This document shows positions 1 through 7,029 of a stretch of 8,911 bases of DNA, one piece after another. Each line of letters begins with the position of its first letter. Position 1 is the first letter of the stretch. This DNA is from an uncultured Clostridia bacterium. Its GTDB lineage: Bacteria; Bacillota; Clostridia; Lachnospirales; Lachnospiraceae. The DNA lies in assembly GCA_937888895.1 (NCBI GenBank), contig CALASV010000232.1, positions 1 to 8,911 of the forward strand, given 5' to 3'. Both the position numbers and the translations under genes were made by a program. The notes below the pieces were generated by a model. It saw only the letters and a list, made by a program, of their open reading frames with translations, had not been told where the DNA came from and searched no databases.

Positions 1-1681
1 CATCATAAATAGAATCCACACCTTTTAATAGTAATGTTCTATTATTAGATAATGGTGTAATTACTTCTGCTTCATTATCAAATGCAACTAATCCTAATGT
101 AATATCTTTTCCTATATTTTTTACAAAATTTGTAATTGCTTTTTTTGTATCTTGTATTGGCTGACCTCCCATACTTCCACTTCTATCTACAACAAGCATA
201 AGAGAAATATTATCTTCTGTAATCAGTTCTTCTTCTGATAAAATTTTGAAATTTTGAATAACTTCTTCTAACTCTACTAATTTAAAATCTTTTTTCTCTA
301 ATCTTTCTTCTAGTTCCATTGCTACATTCACTGTAACTCGAATGGTTGGAAACTCTGTTGCATCTATCTCTCTAATGATTAAACCATTATATAATTTATC
401 TAACACTTTCATTACAAACTCATAAAAAGTAGCTCTTGTATCATAATAATAAGAATAATCTTCAATAAAATATAAAAATTGTTCAATTCGATTCCAATAT
501 ACTTCTAAATCTACATTAGAATTTTCTACTTCACTATAACTTAATTTTTCCTCTTTTCCATTTTTTATTTCGTATGCATTAATAAACTCTTTTATTAATG
601 TAGCTACTGCTTCTGTGTTTTCTTGTTCTTCTAGTACCTCTACAAGTAATTTCTCTGCTTTTTCTTCCTCTTTTGCCTTATAATACAATTGAGATAATTC
701 TAATTTATATGCAATAGTATCTCGTTCTTTTATTGGCGTAGTTGTTTTAATAAAATTAATAGCTCTATGTACAGATTCTTTTGCAATAGTATCTTCTAAT
801 TCTTGAATTTCTGCTTCTAATGTTTCTATCTGTTCTATTAATTTTAATCGTTTTACTTCTGATTTTGCAGTTTCATATTGAGAGGTTAATTCATTCCTCT
901 CCATATTCAAATTTGTTAATTCTTGTCTTATCTCCACAATTCTCTCACCAGATTGTTCGTAAGAAACGCCCTTACTAGAGACAATATTTGCCAACATAGC
1001 CCGATTTTCAAAAGAGTCATCTTCCTCAAATACTTTTTCTGCTTTTTCTAATGCTCTTGTATAATCTCCTGTATGAATCGCATATACAGCCTGCACTTTA
1101 TTAGATAATAAAGAATCTTCTTTTTCTAATTGTGCCAACATCTCTGTATTAATATAAACAGTTTCCGAAGACAATAATTCTAACATTGCTTGAATACTTG
1201 CACTACTTTTCTTAACCTCGATGCTATTTTGTATTTGTAATAAAATTCTAAATAAATTTTCTATCATCCCACTCTTTTTTTGTTCTTGTATTTCATAATC
1301 TATCTCATCTTCTGAAGGAATTTCTTCTATAAAATCAGTTATCATACTTTTTGTCGTTGATAAAAGTTCATTTTCTTCTTTTTCTAAATATTTTTCAGCA
1401 TATTCTATTGCAGATTGATAATCTTCTTGAAATCCTGAAGATACTACAACCAATTGTTTTGATGTTATATTTGATTTTTTTTGTTCAGTTTGTAAAGCAA
1501 GAATTTTCCCTTGTTCATAATCTCCTAATTCTAACAGTTTTGATGCTACATAATTTTGTTGTTTTATTAAGGTAGAAGCTTTATGCAAACGAACAAAAAA
1601 TATAATCAAAACTACCACAATACTACATAAAATTGCTATCCATAACCCTAATCTAACTTTATTTACTTTCTTTTTCTCCAC
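1..1681 (-). CDS. Membrane-anchored coiled-coil / vWA domain protein (partial, 3' end outside window)
   Basis: An open frame from a GTG at 1681 to base 1 gives the first 560 residues. AGGAGG lies 9 bases upstream, inside the end of the LRR gene, and only 2 bases separate the two genes. A basic start and a hydrophobic helix (about 11-30) anchor the protein with its body outside. Residues 35-240 are helical and TPR-like (for example TGDYTRALEKAEKVF). A Glu/Lys-rich coiled coil runs about 244-302. More helices follow, then a short beta-like segment (about 434-480: FPTIRVTVNV, then DFKLVELEE). A vWA domain begins near 492 with LMLVVD499RS501GS503M, the DxSxS of the metal-ion-dependent adhesion site. 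The rest of the vWA fold, with the expected MIDAS Thr and second Asp, lies outside the window. It is probably a metal-dependent ligand-binding or adhesion protein of the same envelope module. Confidence 0.93.
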   Translation of the reverse strand, partial: MEKKKVNKVRLGLWIAILCSIVVVLIIFFVRLHKASTLIKQQNYVASKLLELGDYEQGKILALQTEQKKSNITSKQLVVVSSGFQEDYQSAIEYAEKYLEKEENELLSTTKSMITDFIEEIPSEDEIDYEIQEQKKSGMIENLFRILLQIQNSIEVKKSSASIQAMLELLSSETVYINTEMLAQLEKEDSLLSNKVQAVYAIHTGDYTRALEKAEKVFEEDDSFENRAMLANIVSSKGVSYEQSGERIVEIRQELTNLNMERNELTSQYETAKSEVKRLKLIEQIETLEAEIQELEDTIAKESVHRAINFIKTTTPIKERDTIAYKLELSQLYYKAKEEEKAEKLLVEVLEEQENTEAVATLIKEFINAYEIKNGKEEKLSYSEVENSNVDLEVYWNRIEQFLYFIEDYSYYYDTRATFYEFVMKVLDKLYNGLIIREIDATEFPTIRVTVNVAMELEERLEKKDFKLVELEEVIQNFKILSEEELITEDNISLMLVVDRSGSMGGQPIQDTKKAITNFVKNIGKDITLGLVAFDNEAEVITPLSNNRTLLLKGVDSIYD

Positions 1682-1683
1682 GG

Positions 1684-3156
1684 TTAGTTACCTCCTAAAT
1701 TTAAAAGGTCTTCATCAATTCTAGTTAAATGAGGATAAATACTTCGTACTTCCTCTGGATTTTCAATTGGATTATTACGAAGCATTAATACTTCTAAATT
1801 ATTTAATCCTGTAATTGCACTAATATCTTTTATATCATTACTGTACATCCATAATTGTTTTAAATTTGTCAAATTTGTAATAGGTGTAATAGTAGAAACT
1901 TGATTATCAGAAAAATCCAGATATTCCAAATTTACAAGATTAGAAACGCTTGTAATATCACTAATTTGATTTCCCCAAATACCTAATGAAGTTAAATTGG
2001 TTAATCCTGTTAAACTACTAATATCACTAATCTGATTCCATCCTAAATTCAATTTTGTAAGATTTGTCATCTGTCCTATCGTTTCCATTGAATGATTATC
2101 TAATTGATTTCCAACCAAAGATACTTCCTTTAATGACTTACCTTGTGTTAAAGCACTAATGTCTAATGTTGGTTGATACGCTACTACTAATCGCTCTAAA
2201 AAAGGCATAAAAGCAAGGTCTTTTAAAGTAGCAATTTGCCCCCATGCAGACACTGATTGTTCATATCCATCCATTAAAAAAGTGTGTTCTTTTAATAAAA
2301 TATTATAAGTATCTTCACTACCATATAAATAATCACCTATAATATAAAGCTCTGTAATTTGCTCAATATCTTCATTGTAGATTGGTTCATCATAAGATAG
2401 TTGTAACTTGTTTCTAATCACTGTTTCTATGATAGGTTCTTCTATTTGTATTAAAATATCATTAACTGTAATATCATATTCATACACTGCAATATCACTT
2501 TGATAACCCATTGTATTTACTACCATTGTTTTTATTGTTGTTTTTCCATTTCGTAAAATAATTCCTTTTTCATAAATAAAAGACTCTGTTGTTGGTTGGG
2601 TTCCATCTAATGTATAATAAATTACTTGTGTTTCTTCTGACGGAATAAGAAGTACTTTTATTCTGTCTTGATATACTCCTGTTTGGTGACTAGCACTTGG
2701 TGGTTCTGGACGTGTAATATAGTACAATTGCTCAATTGTTTCACTTTCCACATTCTGTACTGCTTCTTCTAATAATGCTTTTGCTTCTTCTAATTTTTCT
2801 TGACGTATATAAAGGTCAGCTAATTTTTCATATACTTCTTCTTGTGCATCATCTTCCTCTAACATTGTTTTGTAAAGGGACTCAGCATAAATATACATAT
2901 TATTAGAGTCATAGGCTTGTGCAAGTCCTAAATTTGCTTCTTTATTTTTAGCATCTAAATCTAAAGCTTGTGTATAAGAAGCAATTGCTTTCTCATAATC
3001 TAATTCAGATAAATAACGATTTGCCATTGTAATACAAGCCTTCACTTCTTTTGCTCTTTGATACTGTAAATAACCAATGACACTTGCTATAATTACTAAT
3101 AAAGTACATGGAATCCCTATCACAAGCAGTTTATGTTTTTTCCATAACAATTTCAT
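1684..3156 (-). CDS. Membrane-anchored TPR / chitobiase-C-like / internalin-type LRR protein
   Basis: A 490-residue protein with a mosaic layout. A basic N terminus (MKLLWKKHK) and an uncleaved signal anchor (about 10-30) put the rest outside the cell. Residues 36-135 form about three TPR repeats. Residues 152-230 match the CHB_HEX_C_1 beta-sandwich fold (YYTLDGTQPT, then TTIKTMVVNTMG). A linker domain follows (about 232-310). Two degenerate and five regular leucine-rich repeats fill 311-473. The regular repeats have an exact 22-residue period (TNLTKLNLGWNQISDISSL type), as in internalins. This suggests a surface or envelope protein that binds a protein or glycan ligand rather than an enzyme. 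It follows the kinase and the 41-residue gene in the same operon. The start is fixed by an in-frame stop just upstream. The Shine-Dalgarno lies an unusually long 13 bases away. Confidence 0.9.
   Translation of the reverse strand: MKLLWKKHKLLVIGIPCTLLVIIASVIGYLQYQRAKEVKACITMANRYLSELDYEKAIASYTQALDLDAKNKEANLGLAQAYDSNNMYIYAESLYKTMLEEDDAQEEVYEKLADLYIRQEKLEEAKALLEEAVQNVESETIEQLYYITRPEPPSASHQTGVYQDRIKVLLIPSEETQVIYYTLDGTQPTTESFIYEKGIILRNGKTTIKTMVVNTMGYQSDIAVYEYDITVNDILIQIEEPIIETVIRNKLQLSYDEPIYNEDIEQITELYIIGDYLYGSEDTYNILLKEHTFLMDGYEQSVSAWGQIATLKDLAFMPFLERLVVAYQPTLDISALTQGKSLKEVSLVGNQLDNHSMETIGQMTNLTKLNLGWNQISDISSLTGLTNLTSLGIWGNQISDITSVSNLVNLEYLDFSDNQVSTITPITNLTNLKQLWMYSNDIKDISAITGLNNLEVLMLRNNPIENPEEVRSIYPHLTRIDEDLLNLGGN
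1691..1696 (-). promoter_or_regulatory. Ribosome binding site supporting the GTG start of the vWA gene
   Basis: A perfect AGGAGG forms the Gly-Gly codons at the end of the LRR gene and stands 9 bases before the GTG at 1681. It decides this non-ATG start and suggests translation coupled to the LRR gene. Confidence 0.85.
1738..2067 (-). repeat. Five tandem 22-residue leucine-rich repeats
   Basis: The units begin at residues 364, 386, 408, 430 and 452 of the LRR protein and follow the pattern xNLxxLxLxxNxIxDISxLxxL. The period is exactly 22 residues (66 bases), the internalin subtype. The last unit is partly degenerate (NNPIENPEEVRSI) and acts as a cap. Confidence 0.92.
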
Positions 3157-3169
3157 TGTTTTTTATGTT

Positions 3170-3178
3170 CTCCTTCCT
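3170..3178 (-). promoter_or_regulatory. Strong but distant ribosome binding site of the LRR gene
   Basis: AGGAAGGAG lies 13 bases before the ATG at 3156, longer than the usual 5-10. An in-frame TAA between the two rules out an upstream start, so the spacing is a real feature of this gene. Confidence 0.65.
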
Positions 3179-3200
3179 AAATTATCTCAATGTATTTTCT

Positions 3201-3326
3201 TTATTCTTCTTCCATTCGTTTCAATAAATTTTTACGTTGTATTCGAAATACTGGAATTAAAATCAATATCAATAACAAACTAATCCCCATTCCAACACAA
3301 CCACCAAAAAATAAAATATCACCCAT
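3201..3326 (-). CDS. 41-residue single-pass membrane protein, unknown function
   Basis: A complete small gene lies between the kinase and LRR genes. It has an ATG at 3326, a TAA at 3201-3203, and AAGGAG 5 bases before the start, overlapping the kinase stop codon. The product begins MGDILFFGG and has one hydrophobic helix (about 5-27, with SLLLILILIP). It ends in a short basic/acidic amphipathic tail (RIQRKNLLKRMEEE). The basic residues after the helix predict N-outside, C-inside topology. The kinase ends only 9 bases upstream, so the gene is almost certainly co-translated with it. I do not recognise a family. A small regulator or assembly partner of the membrane kinase, or of the LRR/vWA proteins, is a reasonable guess. 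Its position, ribosome binding site and coherent membrane-protein sequence make it a likely real gene. Confidence 0.78.
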   Translation of the reverse strand: MGDILFFGGCVGMGISLLLILILIPVFRIQRKNLLKRMEEE

Positions 3327-3331
3327 ATCTA

Positions 3332-3337
3332 CTCCTT
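3332..3337 (-). promoter_or_regulatory. Ribosome binding site of the 41-residue gene, overlapping the kinase stop
   Basis: The mRNA reads TAAGGAG: the kinase stop codon supplies the first bases of the Shine-Dalgarno. Spacing to the ATG at 3326 is 5 bases. Confidence 0.75.
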
Positions 3338-5618
3338 ATTCTTGTAACCATCCCTTCATTACAACTTCATCATAAATTTGATATAAATATTCCATCTCCA
3401 TATCTAATTCACTTGTTGTAATTCTGGTTTGATATAACGCATCACATACTGTAAAATATTGTTTAAATATAGTATAATCTCTTTTTTCTACCTCTAAAAA
3501 TGCTTGAACATCCATTTCTAAAAATGCAAGTCGCTTATAAATCAAATAATTATTTGGATATTTTTCTTGTGCTTCTATCAAACAATTTCTTGCTTGTTCA
3601 TATTCTTGAATGCTTTGAAGCAATACTGCTTTATTGAGCCATTCTGCTAAAGTACTATAGCCTGATATGAGTATTTCATCTAAAATTTTAATCGCTTCTC
3701 TCGTATACTGTTCCTCTTTTGTAAGTTGTCCATAATCACTATATGCTTGAACTAAATGTTCCAATAAAGCTAATCTCTTATCTTTTTCTATTTGTTCCCT
3801 TAAACTTTCTAATAATTCAATTCTTTCCAAATAAGAATCTTCTTTATATTGAACTTCTAATGCTTCATCTAATTTTAATGCTGCACTTAATTTGATATAA
3901 TTTTGTTCACTACAATTGATACATTCTTTTAAATTATGAATTGCTTCCGTATAATTTTTTTCTAACATTGCAATTTCACCTTTTAAAAGCAATATACTAT
4001 CATTTTCTAAACCTTTTACTTCTACCTGTTCTAAACATTCTCTTGCTTGTTCTAAATTCCCTGTTCGTACTAATGCAATACCATAATCTCTATAATAAAT
4101 AGCCTCATTACTATTTAACAAAATGGCTTTTCTATAAGCAGTTACTGCTTCCACATAATTTTCTTGCTCTAAATAACAACTTCCAAGTAAATAATAAGCT
4201 TGACTAAATTGCGGACTTTCTTGGTAAAAAGGATACTCTAATACTTGTTCTTCTAAATAAACAATTGTTTCTTCATATTGCATTTGTTCATACTGTGTAT
4301 TGGCAATTGTTATTTTTTCAGTTAATCCATCTTCTATTTTCCGTCCAAATCCAATATAAGTTGCTGTAGCACTTCCTAAAAATAAAGCTACAAGAAAAAT
4401 TATTGCTATATCTTGTTTCCATAATAAATGCTTATATCGTTTTGTAGATTTCATCATTCGATTGACAGCATTTAAAAATTGTGTAGAATTTTGAAAGCGT
4501 TTCTTTGGGTCTTGTTCCATCCCATGCATTAAAATATAAGCTAATGCATCATTAACTGAAGGTAACCATTTTTCTACTTGTATTTGTTTTTCATAACAAG
4601 GTTTTGGTTTTTTTCCTGTTAAAATATGATACATCGTAGCACAAGCACTATAAATATCACTTTGTTCATTTACTTTCATATTAGAACCATATTTTTTTAT
4701 TAATTCTTCTATCAAAGTTTCTGAAGATGACATAAGAGACTTTGTTTTAACAGATTTTTCTGTTAATATTTTCTCTGTTTTTTTAGAAATTTTCTCACAT
4801 TCATGAATGATTACTGTCTTATCAGTATCTAGTAATTCTGTAGTATCCATTTCTATTATTGTCTTATCACTATCTAATAGTTCTGTACTATGTATATCTT
4901 TCTTGTCATTATCTAATTTCATTTTATCATTTTCTATTTGCCTAATCTTTTTTTCTAATGCTATGCTACTATTCCTATCATTATCTAATTGTTTCTTTTG
5001 ACTTCGTAATTTTTTTTGTAACAATTCTTTTTGAAGTAGTTGCTCAATTGGTGAATAAAATGGAGAATATCCTATTGTTTCATCTATACCACCTTGTAAA
5101 ATAGATACATTAAAATCAATTAAACAAATATCATTTTTAGATGTTAACATCAAATTAGCTGGCTTAATATCACTATGGATAATCTTTGGTTTACTTTCTA
5201 ATTCATTTACATCAGGTATTACTTTATGTAAATACTCTAAAACTTCAGCTAATTGTTTTATCCATTTTATTACTTCTTTTTCTGTAAATACTCTTCCTTC
5301 ATCTAGCAATTCTTTAAAAGAATGTCCTTCAATAAACTCCATCACTGTATAAATTTCATCTTCATATAGCCAAAAATCTATAATACTAGGAAGATATCTA
5401 TGCTTTAAATTCATTAAAATTTGTTTTTCTCTTTCACTACCAATAATGCTAATTTTATCTGCTCGTATCTTTTTTAGAACTACTTTTTTACCTAACCGAC
5501 GATGTACTCCTTGATAAATAATTCCACCACCACCAGAATCATTAATTGATCGAATATCATCATAAGTTTCTTTTAATTTTTGAAAAAATTCCTCTTTGTT
5601 TTTGTAATCTTTTCCCAT
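3336..5618 (-). CDS. Membrane Ser/Thr protein kinase with extracytoplasmic TPR domain
   Basis: A 760-residue Hanks-type kinase. Visible elements are a Gly-rich loop (SGGGGIIYQG, 28-37), K49 in VVLKK, the alphaC Glu E64, a catalytic loop HSD150IKPAN155, the metal-binding D168 in D-F-N, an SPIE192Q segment in place of APE, and the alphaF Asp D321 in SDIYS. All catalytic residues are present, so activity is expected. It is a non-RD kinase (Ser149 for Arg) with DFN instead of DFG, which I recall as usual in related clostridial kinases. A charged insertion (about 194-318) splits the kinase domain. One transmembrane helix follows at about 402-424, after a basic flank. TPR-like helical repeats fill 436 to about 700, predicted outside the cell, where other such kinases carry PASTA repeats. 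No strong Shine-Dalgarno precedes the ATG, but there is no better start. It likely phosphorylates the FHA partner encoded upstream. Confidence 0.92.
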   Translation of the reverse strand: MGKDYKNKEEFFQKLKETYDDIRSINDSGGGGIIYQGVHRRLGKKVVLKKIRADKISIIGSEREKQILMNLKHRYLPSIIDFWLYEDEIYTVMEFIEGHSFKELLDEGRVFTEKEVIKWIKQLAEVLEYLHKVIPDVNELESKPKIIHSDIKPANLMLTSKNDICLIDFNVSILQGGIDETIGYSPFYSPIEQLLQKELLQKKLRSQKKQLDNDRNSSIALEKKIRQIENDKMKLDNDKKDIHSTELLDSDKTIIEMDTTELLDTDKTVIIHECEKISKKTEKILTEKSVKTKSLMSSSETLIEELIKKYGSNMKVNEQSDIYSACATMYHILTGKKPKPCYEKQIQVEKWLPSVNDALAYILMHGMEQDPKKRFQNSTQFLNAVNRMMKSTKRYKHLLWKQDIAIIFLVALFLGSATATYIGFGRKIEDGLTEKITIANTQYEQMQYEETIVYLEEQVLEYPFYQESPQFSQAYYLLGSCYLEQENYVEAVTAYRKAILLNSNEAIYYRDYGIALVRTGNLEQARECLEQVEVKGLENDSILLLKGEIAMLEKNYTEAIHNLKECINCSEQNYIKLSAALKLDEALEVQYKEDSYLERIELLESLREQIEKDKRLALLEHLVQAYSDYGQLTKEEQYTREAIKILDEILISGYSTLAEWLNKAVLLQSIQEYEQARNCLIEAQEKYPNNYLIYKRLAFLEMDVQAFLEVEKRDYTIFKQYFTVCDALYQTRITTSELDMEMEYLYQIYDEVVMKGWLQE
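4806..4988 (-). repeat. Degenerate acidic LDxD(K/R) repeats within the kinase insertion
   Basis: Four copies of a Leu-Asp-x-Asp-Lys/Arg motif start at kinase residues 211, 235, 248 and 263. The last two are nearly identical as TELLD(S/T)DKT(I/V)I. At DNA level the shared core on the plus strand is TATC-x-x-TATCTA. They lie between the APE-equivalent and the alphaF helix, in a region otherwise made of Lys/Glu/Gln-rich, probably coiled or disordered sequence. The repeated Thr (253 and 268) are candidate phosphosites; that role is inference. Confidence 0.7.
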
Positions 5619-5662
5619 TTTGTTCCATCCATTCTTTTCTTCTTATAAAAATAAGCTTACTT

Positions 5663-6955
5663 TTATTCATGATAAGTAAATTCTTCTTTGCTTAATCGAA
5701 TATGACTACCATTTTTTAATGGTACTGGCTCATATTTAGGAAGCTTTTCTCCATCTATATAAGTACCATTACTAGAATCTTCATCTTGAATCATCACTAC
5801 TCCATTTTGTTTAAAAATCGTAGCATGAGTTTTTGTAATGGTTGGATTATTTATAATATAATTTGTATTCAATCTTCCTATTGTAAATGGAAACTGTAAC
5901 AATGGAATATACACTTCTCCATGCATCAAGTAAGCTGGTTCTTCTACCATAACAGTACGCCCATCTTCTACATCAGGTGGTGTAATAAATACCGTTTTTG
6001 ATGACCATTCTGTTCCTTGTAATTCTTGCACTTTAGGAATTTCCTTTTTTGTATTTTCCACATTAGATGGAACTACAATATTTTCTTTTTTAGATATTTT
6101 TTCTACTTTTTCTTTTTTCTTTTTTCCAAAACTAAAGAAAGATTTTTTTTCTTTTATAGGTTCATCTTCGCCTTCTTCTACTGTTGCTGCCACTGGAGGC
6201 ATCCCTGGTATTAAAATATTATTTTTTCCACTATTTAAAATTTGCTTTTGAGGTTCTTCTACAACATCTTTTTTCTCTTTCTTTAAAGAAGATGGTACAA
6301 AAAATGACTTTGATACTTTTTGTTCTGTCTGTTCTTGTACTTCTTTGGAATATTCTACTGGAATTTCCTTTTCTGCTTGTTGTATACTCCATGATATATG
6401 TTCCTCTTTTTCTTGTAAAAATTCATGAAACGATAGTAATGTAAAATTTGGTTGAATCAAAAATCTCATCCATTCATTATAAAAATCATCTTGTTGTCCT
6501 TCACTTGCATACGATAATAACTCTAGGAAAAAATCTCTCCAAACACGATTTACTTCTGTCACTCCATATTCTTCTACTGGAATATAAATAAAATAAGGAT
6601 TTAATGTTGTGTCCACATACAAATAATTGATATCATAAATACACTGATTGGCATTCAGAAAATATTCTCCCATTCCCATAATGGCTTCTATTAATTTTTT
6701 ATAAATTATTTTAACTTCTTTACTTCCTATTGTTTTTTGTTTCAATAAATTTAATAAAAGAAAACGTTGTTCTATTGGATAATTTAAAGTGGTAACTCCA
6801 TATTTTTCCTCTTTTTTTATTGGAAAAATTCCAAAAATAACATTTTTTTCTATCATTCTAAAATGATATTCATTAATTGTTGTTCCTTGTTCTAATTCCA
6901 CTACTAAATATTCTTTAATACCGATTACCTTTTTTGTAATTTTATATGTTTTCAT
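5663..6955 (-). CDS. DUF6382-like + FHA domain phosphothreonine-binding protein
   Basis: A 430-residue, apparently soluble cytoplasmic protein. Residues 1 to about 185 form an N-terminal domain that resembles DUF6382, a domain of unknown function found before FHA domains in clostridia (from memory). A charged, low-complexity linker follows (about 190-340), with IPGMPP and a SFGKKKKEK basic patch. A C-terminal FHA domain occupies about 350-430. The FHA hallmarks are present: G360-R361, T376-H377 and N396-G397-T398 within DSSNGTYIDG, so phosphothreonine binding should be intact. A Thr in an acidic context (DGRT334VMVEE) lies just before the domain and could be a phosphosite. The start at 6955 is chosen because AGGAG lies 7 bases upstream. 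A GTG at 7009 would add 18 residues but has no ribosome binding site. The likely partner is the Ser/Thr kinase encoded next, after 44 bases. Confidence 0.9.
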   Translation of the reverse strand: MKTYKITKKVIGIKEYLVVELEQGTTINEYHFRMIEKNVIFGIFPIKKEEKYGVTTLNYPIEQRFLLLNLLKQKTIGSKEVKIIYKKLIEAIMGMGEYFLNANQCIYDINYLYVDTTLNPYFIYIPVEEYGVTEVNRVWRDFFLELLSYASEGQQDDFYNEWMRFLIQPNFTLLSFHEFLQEKEEHISWSIQQAEKEIPVEYSKEVQEQTEQKVSKSFFVPSSLKKEKKDVVEEPQKQILNSGKNNILIPGMPPVAATVEEGEDEPIKEKKSFFSFGKKKKEKVEKISKKENIVVPSNVENTKKEIPKVQELQGTEWSSKTVFITPPDVEDGRTVMVEEPAYLMHGEVYIPLLQFPFTIGRLNTNYIINNPTITKTHATIFKQNGVVMIQDEDSSNGTYIDGEKLPKYEPVPLKNGSHIRLSKEEFTYHE

Positions 6956-6962
6956 TTGCATT

Positions 6963-6967
6963 CTCCT
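6963..6967 (-). promoter_or_regulatory. Ribosome binding site that fixes the start of the FHA gene
   Basis: AGGAG lies 7 bases before the ATG at 6955. A second in-frame ATG two codons earlier (6961) is only about 1 base from this motif and so is too close, and the GTG at 7009 lies upstream of the motif. Confidence 0.75.
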
Positions 6968-7029
6968 TTTTTTATACAAACTTATAATTGTTTTGACCTT
7001 CTGTATCACTACTAATAAAATTTTATTTC

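Noticed and set aside
1351..1575. Plus-strand open frame within the vWA gene
   Set aside because: It is antisense to a well-supported long coding sequence, is Leu/Phe-rich as expected from the reverse of Lys/Glu-rich codons, and shows no domain.
3077..3375. Two overlapping plus-strand open frames (3077-3283 and 3190-3375)
   Set aside because: They are antisense to the LRR, 41-residue and kinase genes; composition is that of shadow frames and neither has a good ribosome binding site.
4807..5001. Plus-strand Ser/Leu-rich open frame opposite the kinase insertion
   Set aside because: Its repeats are the antisense image of the LDxD repeats in the kinase, so it is a shadow.
5642..5655. Small hairpin CTTAT-AAAA-ATAAG between the FHA and kinase genes as a terminator
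   Set aside because: The stem is five AT-rich pairs with no following U-run on the transcribed strand; it is too weak and likely chance in AT-rich DNA.
6143..6150. A8 tract (mRNA sense) in the FHA gene, with another near 8223-8231 in the TadE-like gene, as phase-variation or slippage sites
   Set aside because: Short A-runs are expected in Lys-rich AT-rich genes, and both frames are intact here; there is no evidence of switching from one sequence.
6026..6444. Plus-strand Phe-rich open frames (6026-6214, 6184-6444) opposite the FHA linker
   Set aside because: The Phe runs are the reverse complement of the Lys-rich linker; there is no independent coding evidence.
6956..7009. GTG at 7009 as an earlier start for the FHA protein
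   Set aside because: No Shine-Dalgarno precedes it, and a perfect AGGAG sits 7 bases before the ATG at 6955.
6956..7029. Promoter in the 74-base gap before the FHA gene
   Set aside because: TATAAG/TATAAA-like hexamers exist, but no TTGACA-like box lies at the right distance; AT-rich gaps give such hits by chance.
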